Shown: positions 1-8,027 of the stretch, piece after piece | Layout: the number at the start of each line of letters is the position of its first letter | Position numbering within the stretch: position 1 is the stretch's first letter | Program-made: the position numbers and the translations under genes | Origin: Chara braunii | Lineage: Eukaryota > Streptophyta > Charophyceae > Charales > Characeae | DNA: 22,882 nt | NCBI GenBank assembly: GCA_003427395.1 | Contig: BFEA01000077.1 | Coordinates: 1,338,175 to 1,361,056, forward strand | Reading direction: 5' to 3' | Notes under the pieces: generated by a model | Databases searched by the model: none | Told to the model about the DNA's origin: nothing | The model's input: only the letters and a program-made list of their open reading frames with translations

Positions 1-219
1 TGGTGGGACTGAAGACCCCCCTGCTTAGGGGGCTGCTCTACAGTGGAGAGGGTCTGCTCACACAGCAGACCCTACATCTGGACATCTACAGAAGTGCTGC
101 TGGGGGCTGATCAAGATCTCAGCCCACCCTCTCTCCTCCAACTGGCTGNTGCAGCAAAGACCAAGACCCTCCTGGTCTTGATGTACCTTGTGCCCTTGGA
201 GACACCAAGGGCCAGGTAT
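1..219. other. Unassigned start of window, possible retroelement leader
   Basis: No convincing gene. The window opens with TGGTGGGACTG, which matches 9 of 11 bases of TGGTGGGTCCG, the sequence at which the tails of both retroelement copies end (9383 and 14037). This could mean the window begins at the primer-binding site or LTR edge of copy 1, or it could be chance. One N lies at 149. Confidence 0.35.
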
Positions 220-660
220 CACTCCCTTCTCCCCTCTTCCTCTACTAACCCACTCTCCTCTTACTCACCCCTTCTCTTTCCCCACCTTCCACTGCATCTT
301 TTCTTTCCTCCTTTCATCTTCCCCACCCCACCTTTCTCCCACCACCCATTCTTTTACTTTATTTTCTTCATCTCTCCTTTTCTTTCCTTCTTTCTCCTTC
401 TTTCTTGATCCTTATCCATCTTTCCTCATCCCTCCTCTCCCCCAACTACCTCCCTCTTTATCTTTTTCTCTCCCCCCACCTATTTTTTTTTTTTCTCCTT
501 CACTTTTTCATTCCCCTTCCCCCCTACTTCGAATTTTTTTTCCTGTTTTTCTTCTTTTCACCTCTCTTTTGATTTATCTTTTCTCTTTTCCAAAAATTCG
601 AAATCTCTTCTTTCCCACCCTCTTTTTCTGATTTTCTTATTTATTTCATTTATTTTTCTA
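220..660. repeat. Polypyrimidine (CT-rich) low-complexity tract
   Basis: The plus strand is almost entirely C and T for over 400 bases, with several short T and C homopolymers. The apparent Pro/Ser/Phe-rich open frames through it are products of composition and are not called as genes. It lies in the non-coding leader upstream of gag. Confidence 0.8.
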
Positions 661-825
661 TTTATTCTGGAAATTCGATTTTCTCTACAGCAACCCTAAA
701 TCTGATTAGTTGTTAGTTTTCTCATCTTCTTCCCCACCCTCTTTTCTTATTTTTTGATTTATTTTATTTATTTTTATTTATTCTGAAAATTCGAATTTCT
801 TGGCGGCAACCCTAAATCTGATTAG
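594..825 (+). repeat. Two-unit tandem duplication, period about 116 bp
   Basis: Units at 594-709 and 710-825 share CCCACCCTC near their start, a run of TTTATTT in the middle, AAATTCGA, and the same end, CAACCCTAAATCTGATTAG (691-709 and 807-825). They differ by small indels. The shared end contains an AACCCTAAA telo-box-like motif. Confidence 0.75.
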
Positions 826-846
826 CTGTAATCCTTTCTTGCTTTC

Positions 847-1147
847 GGCACAAGTTTTGGCCTCGTGGGGGTAACGAAGTGTTGCCAAAATTTTTTGATT
901 TTCTCTTACTTAGTCTTTTCGGCACACTTCGACCCCATGGGGGTAACGAAATGCTGCCAAAATTTTTGAAAAATCAGATAACCCATTTCTCCCCACCTCC
1001 TCGCATATTTATTTATTTATTTATTATTTCTTTATTTATTTCCTGAAATTTCTTTTCATTATTTGCGGCATCTCTAGTGTGCTCACCTTGGTCTCTCATT
1101 TTCCCTTGGCACATTCTTGACCCCGTGGGAAGTAGGAAAATGCTGCC
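847..1147 (+). repeat. Three imperfect hairpin-forming repeats in the leader
   Basis: Copies lie at 847-886, 921-958 and 1108-1147. Each starts GGCA and ends TGCC about 38 bases later, around a CCCCATGGGG-like or related centre (CCCCGTGGG in the third). In the second copy, TTCG and CGAA also pair, so the whole unit folds as one stem. Each is followed by AAAATT or similar. They may be structured RNA in the retroelement leader; no function is proven. Confidence 0.65.
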
Positions 1148-1275
1148 AAAAATTAATATAAAAAATCAATAATAATAATAAAAATAAAACTTTTACTTAT
1201 TTTTTTAATTAATTTTATTATTTATTTATTTTCTTATTTANTTTTATTTCCTCTCGAAATCTCGCAGCTTATTTA
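985..1275. repeat. AT-rich low-complexity stretch (TTTA/AAT repeats)
   Basis: Runs of TTTATTTATTT and AATAATAAT dominate, with one N at 1241. The third leader hairpin (1108-1147) is embedded in it. No gene is seen. Confidence 0.7.
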
Positions 1276-1337
1276 TTTTTCTCCCGCCTTCCCCCCCCCC
1301 TATGCTTGCTCTTTTACTTTCTTGATTAGGTCACCGG

Positions 1338-1403
1338 TACCCTACCCTAACCACTTAAACCTCGGTTAGGGTTTTCCTTAGGGTTTTTATAGGGTTTAGG
1401 GTT
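1338..1403 (+). promoter_or_regulatory. Telomere-like / telo-box motif cluster in the leader
   Basis: CCCTACCCTAACC, GGTTAGGGTTTT and TTTAGGGTT occur within about 65 bases, some 190 bp upstream of the gag start. AAACCCTAA-type telo boxes are known as plant promoter elements, and TTTTTATAGGG at 1384 is weakly TATA-like. A regulatory role is inference; it could also be a degenerate telomeric repeat. Confidence 0.35.
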
Positions 1404-1715
1404 CCTCAAAACCCCCCTACTTCCCCGTCCTCTTCGGGCACCCTGGACCCGAACCACCCCTCCCCCTTTGACAGCGCCCGTGTTAGTCTTGCTAGCTCCG
1501 TTCGCCGCTTTCTACCGCGGACTTCCCCCTACGCCCTCCGCTCACGCGGACCTCTTCTGGCCCCCTCCAGTCCGGTCCGTCATCTCCCCATGGCCGACGG
1601 TGCGTCACACGCCGCCGACACGGCGATGACCACGGCATTGGGCTCCACACCCGTGCCGACGGACCAGGGCCATCAGCCCCAGGGGGATCTACACACCCTC
1701 CTCACCTCCCTCCTT

Positions 1716-1805
1716 GCGCCCATCCAGGCGCAACTCGCGACCCTTGCGCCCATCCAGGCGCAACTCGCGGCCCTCGCGCCCTTACAAGCGCAGGTGGCGA
1801 CCCTT
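1716..1805 (+). repeat. 30-bp minisatellite encoding a 10-residue gag repeat
   Basis: Three in-frame 30-bp units (1716, 1746, 1776) encode APIQAQLATL, APIQAQLAAL and APLQAQVATL. The first two are nearly identical in DNA. Regularly spaced Leu/Val suggests a coiled coil, which would fit gag multimerisation. Confidence 0.85.
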
Positions 1806-3629
1806 GCCGCCGGCATGCAGCAATTCCAGGACGCTGCGTGTCCGTCATCTCTTGGCTCCCAGTCCGGGTCCCCCGTCCTCCGACAGGGTGGCCACAGCGG
1901 AGCTTCCTCCTCCGTTGCCCCTGACACGACCATCTTGGTGACTATCCACGCCCCTAGCACGACGGCCGCCACGAGCCAGGCCCCCGCTCAGTCTACGGGC
2001 GCACCCGCCCAGATCCCGGTCACTACGGCCACGGTACAACAACCCGCTACCATGGTCTCAGCTTGTTCGGGTGCCCCGCTTCTCCCTCCCCTTCGCACGA
2101 CCGCAGCGCCACCTGGCTCTCCCCCCTCTGGGATGCCCCGCGCCGTTTGTGCGTCCACCCCCTCCACTCTACCTCCCGCCACCCCTCGATCGACCTACGT
2201 TCGAGGTCTCGCAGACGAGATTGCCCAGCTCCGGGCAACCTCGCCCTCTTACGACTTTAGCCACCCCCACCCTCACAGGTGGCCGCGCCTTCGGGCGCAC
2301 CCCCTACCTCCTCTACCCTTCCTCCCATGCAGGCTCACTTTCCGCGCTCTGCACCCTATATAACTCCTTCCTACCTTCTTTCTACTCCCGCGGTTGTTGC
2401 GACCTCTTCTACCGCAGCACCCTCGCAACCTGCTGTTGTTGCCACCACCGCTCCCCCATGCGGCCCGGGCGCACAGTCGGCTGCGCCCCTTTCTCCAGGA
2501 CCTGCGCCGACTTACTCAGCCGTGGCACAGGCCTCCGCTCCTTGATCCCCTCGCCGCCAAAACGGTGGCGCACCACTCATCTGCTTGTCGAACATCGCCT
2601 TGTATGACGGTACAGGGATACGCATGTCTCGGTGGCTGCAGTCTGCCACCCACACACTCCAGCTCATGGGTGCCACACCCGAGACGTGGGTGGGTCACCT
2701 CTCCACGCGCCTGCGTGGAGGTCCTTTCGAGGCCTGGGAGGGTTTCTATGCCTACTCCCTTCGTGAGGGTCGGACTCCGACCCTCGTGGATTTCCAGGCG
2801 TTCCTCGAGGATCGCTTCAAGCCTGATACGACGTGACTGACGCCTTTGAGCGTGTCGTCACTACACGCTGGTCCGGCTCTGGTGGCGCTGCAGGCCTGGA
2901 TCGCCACATCCAGGTCTTTTAGAACGCCCGCCTCGTTTGCGACGTGGCGTTCCTCCCCAAGGCTGCCCTTATCGATCGTTTCTTGGCCAGCCTTCCGCTC
3001 GAGTACCGCTCCGAGCTATGGCGGTACGAGTTCACATCGGCCCCACAGGCTTACGAGGCCGCCAGGGACCACCAGCGGATGCGAGCCTGTCTTCACCCCG
3101 CCTCCTCCTCCCAGCCCCAGCGCACGACCTACGCCTCCTCCTCCTCTCACGGCACACCCCAGCGCCGTTCCCCTTTCCACGGTCGCCCCCGCCGTTCCAC
3201 GCAGCAGGGCCGCCACTTCTCGCGCCGCTTTAGCGCACTGGAGTATGGTGAGCAGGACGCTGTTGCCCCTCTGTCACCTGAGGGCGACCACAACGACGAC
3301 CTCGATCTCTGCGAGGCCGTCCACTATCACTTGGAGGACTCTACCCTCCCTGCAGCTGAGCGCCTTCAGCTCGCGCTCTCCGCCCTCTCTCGGGCACACA
3401 GCCGCCCCGGTCACGCTGGCTCGTCGCCCCCTGAGGTCCCTCAAGAGGACCTCCCTCAGGGCTTCGTCCCTCTTCGCGGTGTCCTTTTCGCTGAGGAGCG
3501 CGCGGCTATTCTGGGCCGACCTGGGTGTTTGCGCTGCCGTTTGGACGGTCATACCTCCTCGCGGTGCCCTTACAGTACCGCTCTCGACCGCCACTACGCT
3601 GACCTTTCTCGTCAGCGTCGTGCTCAGTC

Positions 3630-3636
3630 CCCCCCT
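3630..3636 (+). promoter_or_regulatory. Candidate -1 ribosomal frameshift heptamer (C CCC CCT)
   Basis: Gag ends at TAG 3664-3666 in frame 1. The pol frame, one base back, opens just after a TGA at 3600-3602, so they overlap by about 64 bases. C CCC CCT sits in the overlap in exactly the phase of the X XXY YYZ slippery pattern relative to gag. The pol frame has no obvious ATG near its beginning (GTG at 3672), so a slip is a natural way to make Gag-Pol. No downstream pseudoknot has been verified. Confidence 0.45.
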
Positions 3637-3671
3637 GGCGCCTCACGTCCCCGCAGCTCCTCCTAGCCACG

Positions 3672-4550
3672 GTGCAGTGTACACCTGCGCCCTCCTCAGT
3701 AGTGGACTTCCCGACATCTCCGTCGCAGTTCGCCCCTCTCGCTACTGGAGTTGAGGTATCGCAGGACTCGACAGAGTGTACTCAGCCCTCTGTCGCAGTA
3801 CCGTCTGCGCCTCCGCAGACCACCGTCTCCCCTCCTTCCCCGCCGCGATTACCGACGCGTCGAGCCATTCGCTCAGCCCATTGCAGCAAGCAGCTTGCTA
3901 CTCGCGAGGACGTTGTGTCCTCTCTTCTGGACTTGAGCATGCTCCAGGCTCGTCAGGAGCGACTCACCCTCAATGTCGCTGCACTGCGTCGCCTTCTCGC
4001 TATCCTCTCTGACCCTAATCGCACCCTCCTGATCATCCCAGTACGACTCGGGACCTCCACGAGGGTGTACTCAGCGTTGTGGGATTCCGGTTCTCAGGGC
4101 GACTTCATTCACCCACGCGTGGTAAAGGAAGCCCGCTTACCCACGACAGGGTCTCTGACTCCCATCTCCGTTACCCTAGGGGATGACAAGACTCAGCGCT
4201 TCTTCGATCAGACGGTCACCGACCTCCCCTTCTTCCTCACTCTCGAGCCGACTGAGCGTTCCCCGGCGTCTCGTCGCCTCCGCTCCTCTGCACATTTCGA
4301 AGTGATGGAGACGGGATACGGCTCCATTCTCGGCACTCCGTGGTCTCGTCGGTTCCGCAACACCGAGGCCAATTGGGCGACCAACACTCTCGTTCTCAAA
4401 ACGAAGAGTGGACAGACGTATCGCGTACCTTTCATAGGTACCACGGCGATACCACGCCCCGATCCTCCTCCCCCGGAGCCGTCAGTGCCCACACCATCCC
4501 CCTCTATCACTGTCACCTCGCCACGGCAGTTCGCTCACTTCATTCGATAG
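3672..4550 (+). CDS. Retropepsin-like aspartic protease segment of pol
   Basis: This open stretch cleaves the Gag-Pol precursor if functional. The active-site triplet DSG is at 4083-4091 in the context ALWDSGSQGDF, and the second family hallmark, ILGTPW (hydrophobic-hydrophobic-Gly), is at 4326-4343. The spacing of about 80 residues is right for a one-lobed retroviral protease that works as a dimer. The N-terminal 115 residues are Pro/Ser/Thr-rich linker. There is no ATG at the start (3672 is GTG), consistent with expression by frameshift from gag. It ends in TAG 4548-4550, in frame with the reverse transcriptase, so the stop is either a mutation or a leaky stop. Confidence 0.75.
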   Translation: MQCTPAPSSVVDFPTSPSQFAPLATGVEVSQDSTECTQPSVAVPSAPPQTTVSPPSPPRLPTRRAIRSAHCSKQLATREDVVSSLLDLSMLQARQERLTLNVAALRRLLAILSDPNRTLLIIPVRLGTSTRVYSALWDSGSQGDFIHPRVVKEARLPTTGSLTPISVTLGDDKTQRFFDQTVTDLPFFLTLEPTERSPASRRLRSSAHFEVMETGYGSILGTPWSRRFRNTEANWATNTLVLKTKSGQTYRVPFIGTTAIPRPDPPPPEPSVPTPSPSITVTSPRQFAHFIR

Positions 4551-4568
4551 GACGACGTCACCTTCTTT

Positions 4569-5741
4569 ATGGTGGACGTGATGAATCTCTTGCACTATGA
4601 TCCACCCTGTCCCGACACCGAGCTCATCCCTCTGGAGCTAGATCCTCCCTCTATCTCCATGGCTCTCATCTCTACTTCCGTCTCTCCGCCGTCCGTCGAG
4701 TCCACCCTGCCGTCGGGCGCTGATGCTGACGCTGAGGAACTCGCACGATATACGGCTGACCTGGAGCCCGCAGTTCGTGACCTCATCCGAGAGTACCACG
4801 ACGTTTTCTCATCGTCGTTCTCGTATGCCGGCATCCCATCGATGCGTAACGTCGAGCACTCCATTCAACTTGTGCCTGACTATCGTGTTCACCACCAGGC
4901 ACCCTACAGACTCTCGATTCCCGACGCCACCGAACTCGAGCGTTTGCTTGAGGAGCTCCTCAGACTGGGTTTCATTAAACCCAGCAACTCGTCGTGGGGT
5001 GCACCCGTCCTCTTTGCTCGTAAAGCGGATGAAACTCTCCGTCTCTGCATCGACTATCACGGTCTCAAGCGCTACACGGTTAAGAACAGCTACCCCATGC
5101 CTCTTTCCGATGAGTTGTTCGACCGCTTAGCAGGCAACCGCTTCTTTACGAAGATTGATCTTCGTAGCGGTTACCATCAGATCCGCGTCGCTGCAGCCGA
5201 CCAGCCGAAGACAGCGTTCCGATCGCGCTTCGGCCACTACGAGTTTACGGTGATGCCATTCGGCCTCACCAATGCACCCGCCACCTTCCAGAGGGCAATG
5301 AACGACATTTTCAGGGACATCCTGGAGCAGTACGTTCTCGTCTACCTCGATGATATCCTGGTCTACAGTCGTACCCTTGAGGAGCACCTTAGACACCTCC
5401 GCGATGTCCTTGACCGCTTGAGCAGACATGGCTTCTACGCCAAGCTGAGCAAGTGCCGCTTTGCCCAGCACAAAGTGGATTTCTTAGGACACTATGTGTC
5501 TGACCAGGGTCTCCATTTGAACGACGCGAAGATCACTACTATTGCGGAGTGGCCCGCCCCCACATCCGCCAAGCAGCTTCGCAGCTTCCTAGGCCTGACC
5601 AGCTACTATAGTAACTTCATCCAGGGATACGCTAGGTATTCCTACATCCTTACCTCCACCCTCCTTCGGAAGAACCCACCCTGGGCTTGGACACCCCTCC
5701 ACGAGGACGCCTTCCACGCGCTCAAGAAGGCGGTGACATAG
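4569..5741 (+). CDS. Reverse transcriptase segment of pol
   Basis: RNA-dependent DNA polymerase of the Ty3/gypsy type. Visible motifs are the LGFIKPSNSSWGAPVLF entry region, RLCIDYHGLKRYTVKNSYPMP, FTKIDLRSGYHQIRV (first catalytic Asp), FGLTNAPATFQRAMN, and the catalytic YLDD at 5343-5354, about residue 259 from the ATG at 4569. The connection region includes FLGHYVSDQGLHL and LRSFLGLTSYY. It is in the same frame as the protease; the ATG is merely the first Met after the TAG at 4548 and may not be a true start. The segment ends at TAG 5739-5741, which is TGT (Cys) in copy 2, so it is a premature stop just before RNase H. Confidence 0.9.
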   Translation: MVDVMNLLHYDPPCPDTELIPLELDPPSISMALISTSVSPPSVESTLPSGADADAEELARYTADLEPAVRDLIREYHDVFSSSFSYAGIPSMRNVEHSIQLVPDYRVHHQAPYRLSIPDATELERLLEELLRLGFIKPSNSSWGAPVLFARKADETLRLCIDYHGLKRYTVKNSYPMPLSDELFDRLAGNRFFTKIDLRSGYHQIRVAAADQPKTAFRSRFGHYEFTVMPFGLTNAPATFQRAMNDIFRDILEQYVLVYLDDILVYSRTLEEHLRHLRDVLDRLSRHGFYAKLSKCRFAQHKVDFLGHYVSDQGLHLNDAKITTIAEWPAPTSAKQLRSFLGLTSYYSNFIQGYARYSYILTSTLLRKNPPWAWTPLHEDAFHALKKAVT

Positions 5742-6300
5742 GCACCGGTTCTTCACCTACCCGATTTTGACCGCCCTTTTATCCTTACCACCGATGCGTC
5801 AGACTTCGCTGTAGGAGCAGTACTTTCTTAAGTCTTCCCCTCCTCTCGTGATTCCTCGCATCCTCGTATCCCTCGCTTCCCACCACCTACCCCTACCACT
5901 GCTTCCCGACTGACGCCTACTCGTCCAGCTACTGACGAGCCTTTTATTGACTATTCTCCTACCATCGCCGAGGACGGCACTGTCGAGTCTCGCTCCGGTG
6001 ATTGTCCGATAGCCTTCTACTCCCGTCAGCTCCTGCCCGCCGAGATAAACTACACCGCTGATGAACGTGAGGTTCTCGCAGTAGTTTATGCCGCTCGGCA
6101 CTGGCGTCACTACCTGCACAGGGCACCATTCACGGTGCGCACGGACAACTCTGTTGTCCAGGCTTTTCTGACAAAGCCGAAGCTCACTCCTCGACAGGCT
6201 TGCTGGTGGCGCGACCTATCCGAGTTTAGTTTCACCACTGAGCACATCAAGGGTGAGCCTAATCGGGTCGCAGATGCCCTATCCCGGCGCCCGGACCACG
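5742..6300 (+). pseudogene. RNase H segment of pol, copy 1, with a Pro/Ser/Thr-rich insert
   Basis: Degrades the RNA strand of the RNA/DNA hybrid. All four acidic residues are visible: Asp in TTDASDF (5793-5795), Glu in DEREVLAVV (6069-6071), Asp in RTDNSVV (6144-6146) and the final Asp in ADALSRR (6273-6275). Between the first strand (GAVLS) and PIAFYSR lies a segment of about 58 residues (5832-6005), where Ty3-type enzymes usually have roughly ten. Copy 2 has the same insert. TAA at 5829-5831 lies right before it; copy 2 has CAA. Confidence 0.8.
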
Positions 6301-8027
6301 ACCAGGAGCACATCCAGCTCTCTTCCATCTCGGTCACCATCGTCCACCACTCGGTGACAGACGAGTTTCACACTCAGTACCGCCACTGCCCCGACTATCG
6401 CGACATCCACGCGACCTTTCGGAGTGGCAAGACCGTCCCGAACTACTCTCTCGGGGACAACGGTCTTGTGTACTGGCACGGTTCACAGGGCACCAGAGAG
6501 CCCCGTATTTGCGTTCCCTCCACTGGACAGCTACGTGTCCGAGCAGTAGCAGAGTTCCATGACCAGGCAGCTGCCGGTCATATCGGCTTCCACACGATGT
6601 TGGCTCGTGTGAGCCGCCTGTACGTCTGGCCTAAACGCAAGGACTTTGTGAAGGACTACGTCGCAGAGTGTTCCACCTGTCAGGAGGTGAACAGTGCGAA
6701 CCACCTGCCTTATGGTTTGCTCCAGCCTCTTCCTATCCCTGAGGGTCGTTGGCAGTCCATCTCGATGGACTTTATCGGTCCTCTTCGTCCTCCGACCCCT
6801 CGCAGTCATGATGCTATCCTGGTCGTCATCGACCGCTTCACGAAGCGTGCACGCTTTGTTCCGTGCCGCTATGCCATCAGTGCACGTGAGGTGGCCGACA
6901 TCGTGTTTGACCGAGTCGTGCGTGACCACGGCTTAACTCTGAGCATCATATCTGACCGTGACCCGCGCTTTACCACCCGATTCTGGCGACGGCTCCACGA
7001 GGTGTACGACACTCAGCTCCGCGTCTCCTCGTCTTACCATCCTCAGACAGATGGTCAGACCAAGATCACGAACAGGACTCTCGGAGATATTCTCCGAAAG
7101 ATTGTTCGTGACGACCAGAAGTGGGATCTCCATCTTGCCCACGCGGAGATAGCCTACAACCACGCCGTCTCGCTAGCCACGGGGATGTCGCCTTACTATT
7201 GCGACCTCGGCTATCACCCTCATGTTCCCGCGGACTTCCTTCGACCATCCCAGCTGCACCCCGACACGAGTTGTCCCGCGCTGGACGATTGGGTTGCACA
7301 CATGACGTCGATCATGAAGACCGCACATGANCACATAGCCGCTTCCCAGACTCNCATGGCANCACATGCGAACCGATCGAGGATGGATCATTCATTCAAA
7401 GTCGGTGATGATGTGCTTATCGACGCCCGCCACTTACAGCTCGAAGCGGACACGCTTCGCAAGTTTCGACGTCGCTTCTTTGGCCCATGCCGCATCCTCC
7501 AGGCCGTCGGTTCTGATACGGCATCTAGCCCGGTCAGCTTCCGTGTGAAGCTGCCCGACTACCTACGCCAGACTCTTGTGCACAATGTTTACCACATCTC
7601 GTTACTGCGTCCTTACCGCAGACCGTCTGAGCGTTTCACCGGACGACCATACGAGCGCCCTCCACCCATCATGGTGGACGGTCACGAGGAGTTCCTCGTT
7701 TTAGACATCATTGGTCACCGAGTCACCGACGATAACCCTCCCCACGTCGGGTATCTCGTATGTTGGAAGGGTTACCCAGATGAGGAGGCTACCTGGGAGC
7801 TCCTCGAGCACTTTCAGCACGCTCGCATGTTGGTGCGTGCATATGACCGTGCTCGTCGTGCTGGGTTCACTGCTCCTCCTCAGCTCACGGACCCTCCTCC
7901 TTCTCCTCCGGCTGAGGAGACCGCTGAAGTCGAGCCTGCTCCATCTGAGGCAGACCTTCAGCAGCAGCCGGATGCTTCTGAGCGTCCACAGTGCACTCGT
8001 CGTCGTCCTGCTCGATACGACGATTGA
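6301..8027 (+). CDS. Integrase with C-terminal chromodomain, copy 1
   Basis: This part of pol is fully open; the open stretch actually begins upstream in RNase H. The HHCC zinc domain uses His 6558, His 6579, Cys 6669 and Cys 6678. The catalytic core has Asp in MDFIGPL (6768-6770) and Asp in SDRD (6954-6956). Thirty-five residues further, where DD35E enzymes have Glu, there is AAG, Lys, at 7062-7064; copy 2 has GAG there. This should abolish strand transfer. A GPY/F-like module (KFRRRFFGPCRIL, near 7470) is followed by a chromodomain (about 7686-7845) with YLVCWKGYPDEEATWE, Trp at 7764-7766. Chromodomains steer integration to marked chromatin. The tail is Pro/Glu-rich and ends at TGA 8025-8027. 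Confidence 0.85.

Larger units (their letters stand above)
1590..3666 (+). pseudogene. gag: gag (capsid-nucleocapsid) of Ty3/gypsy copy 1, broken
   Basis: Gag forms the virus-like particle and packages RNA. ATG at 1590 lies in a good context (CCCCATGGCC). The first frame (1590-2363) encodes an Ala/Gln/Pro-rich N-terminus with a tripled 10-residue repeat and probable coiled coil. Near 2250 the sensible reading moves to another frame (2279-2545, TGA at 2543-2545), continuing into 2585-2836, which looks like the capsid region (Trp-rich helices, EDRFKPD). It shifts again near 2831-2834, meets TAG at 2920-2922, and runs 2923-3666. That last part holds Arg/Ser-rich sequence and a zinc knuckle, C-x2-C-x4-H-x4-C, at 3526-3567, which identifies nucleocapsid. 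So there are at least two frame changes and two stops. The family call rests on the zinc knuckle and its position before pol. Confidence 0.75.
3603..8027 (+). pseudogene. pol: pol polyprotein (PR-RT-RH-IN-chromodomain), copy 1, with three stops
   Basis: A single frame runs 3603-8027 (about 1,475 codons), interrupted only by TAG 4548-4550, TAG 5739-5741 and TAA 5829-5831. The last two positions read TGT and CAA in copy 2, so they are lesions of this copy. Domain order is protease (about 4020-4390), reverse transcriptase (about 4930-5460), RNase H (about 5760-6300), integrase (about 6540-7540) and chromodomain (about 7686-7845), then a Pro/Glu-rich tail ending RYDD. The order RT-RH-IN separates Ty3/gypsy from Ty1/copia, and the chromodomain marks a chromovirus. 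Four N bases affect residues near 7331-7362. Many catalytic residues survive, but the integrase Glu does not. Confidence 0.85.

Noticed and set aside
43-631. Overlapping open frames of 121 and 147 codons in the pyrimidine-rich tract
   Set aside because: Pro/Ser/Phe-only composition follows from CT-rich DNA; no domain, start context or conservation signal.
1338-1403. True interstitial telomere
   Set aside because: Only a few imperfect TTTAGGG-like units, mixed orientation; a telo-box cluster is a simpler description.
2846-3754. 302-codon plus-strand frame overlapping gag
   Set aside because: The zinc knuckle and the continuous gag reading are in another frame; this one is Arg/Ser/Pro-rich without motifs.
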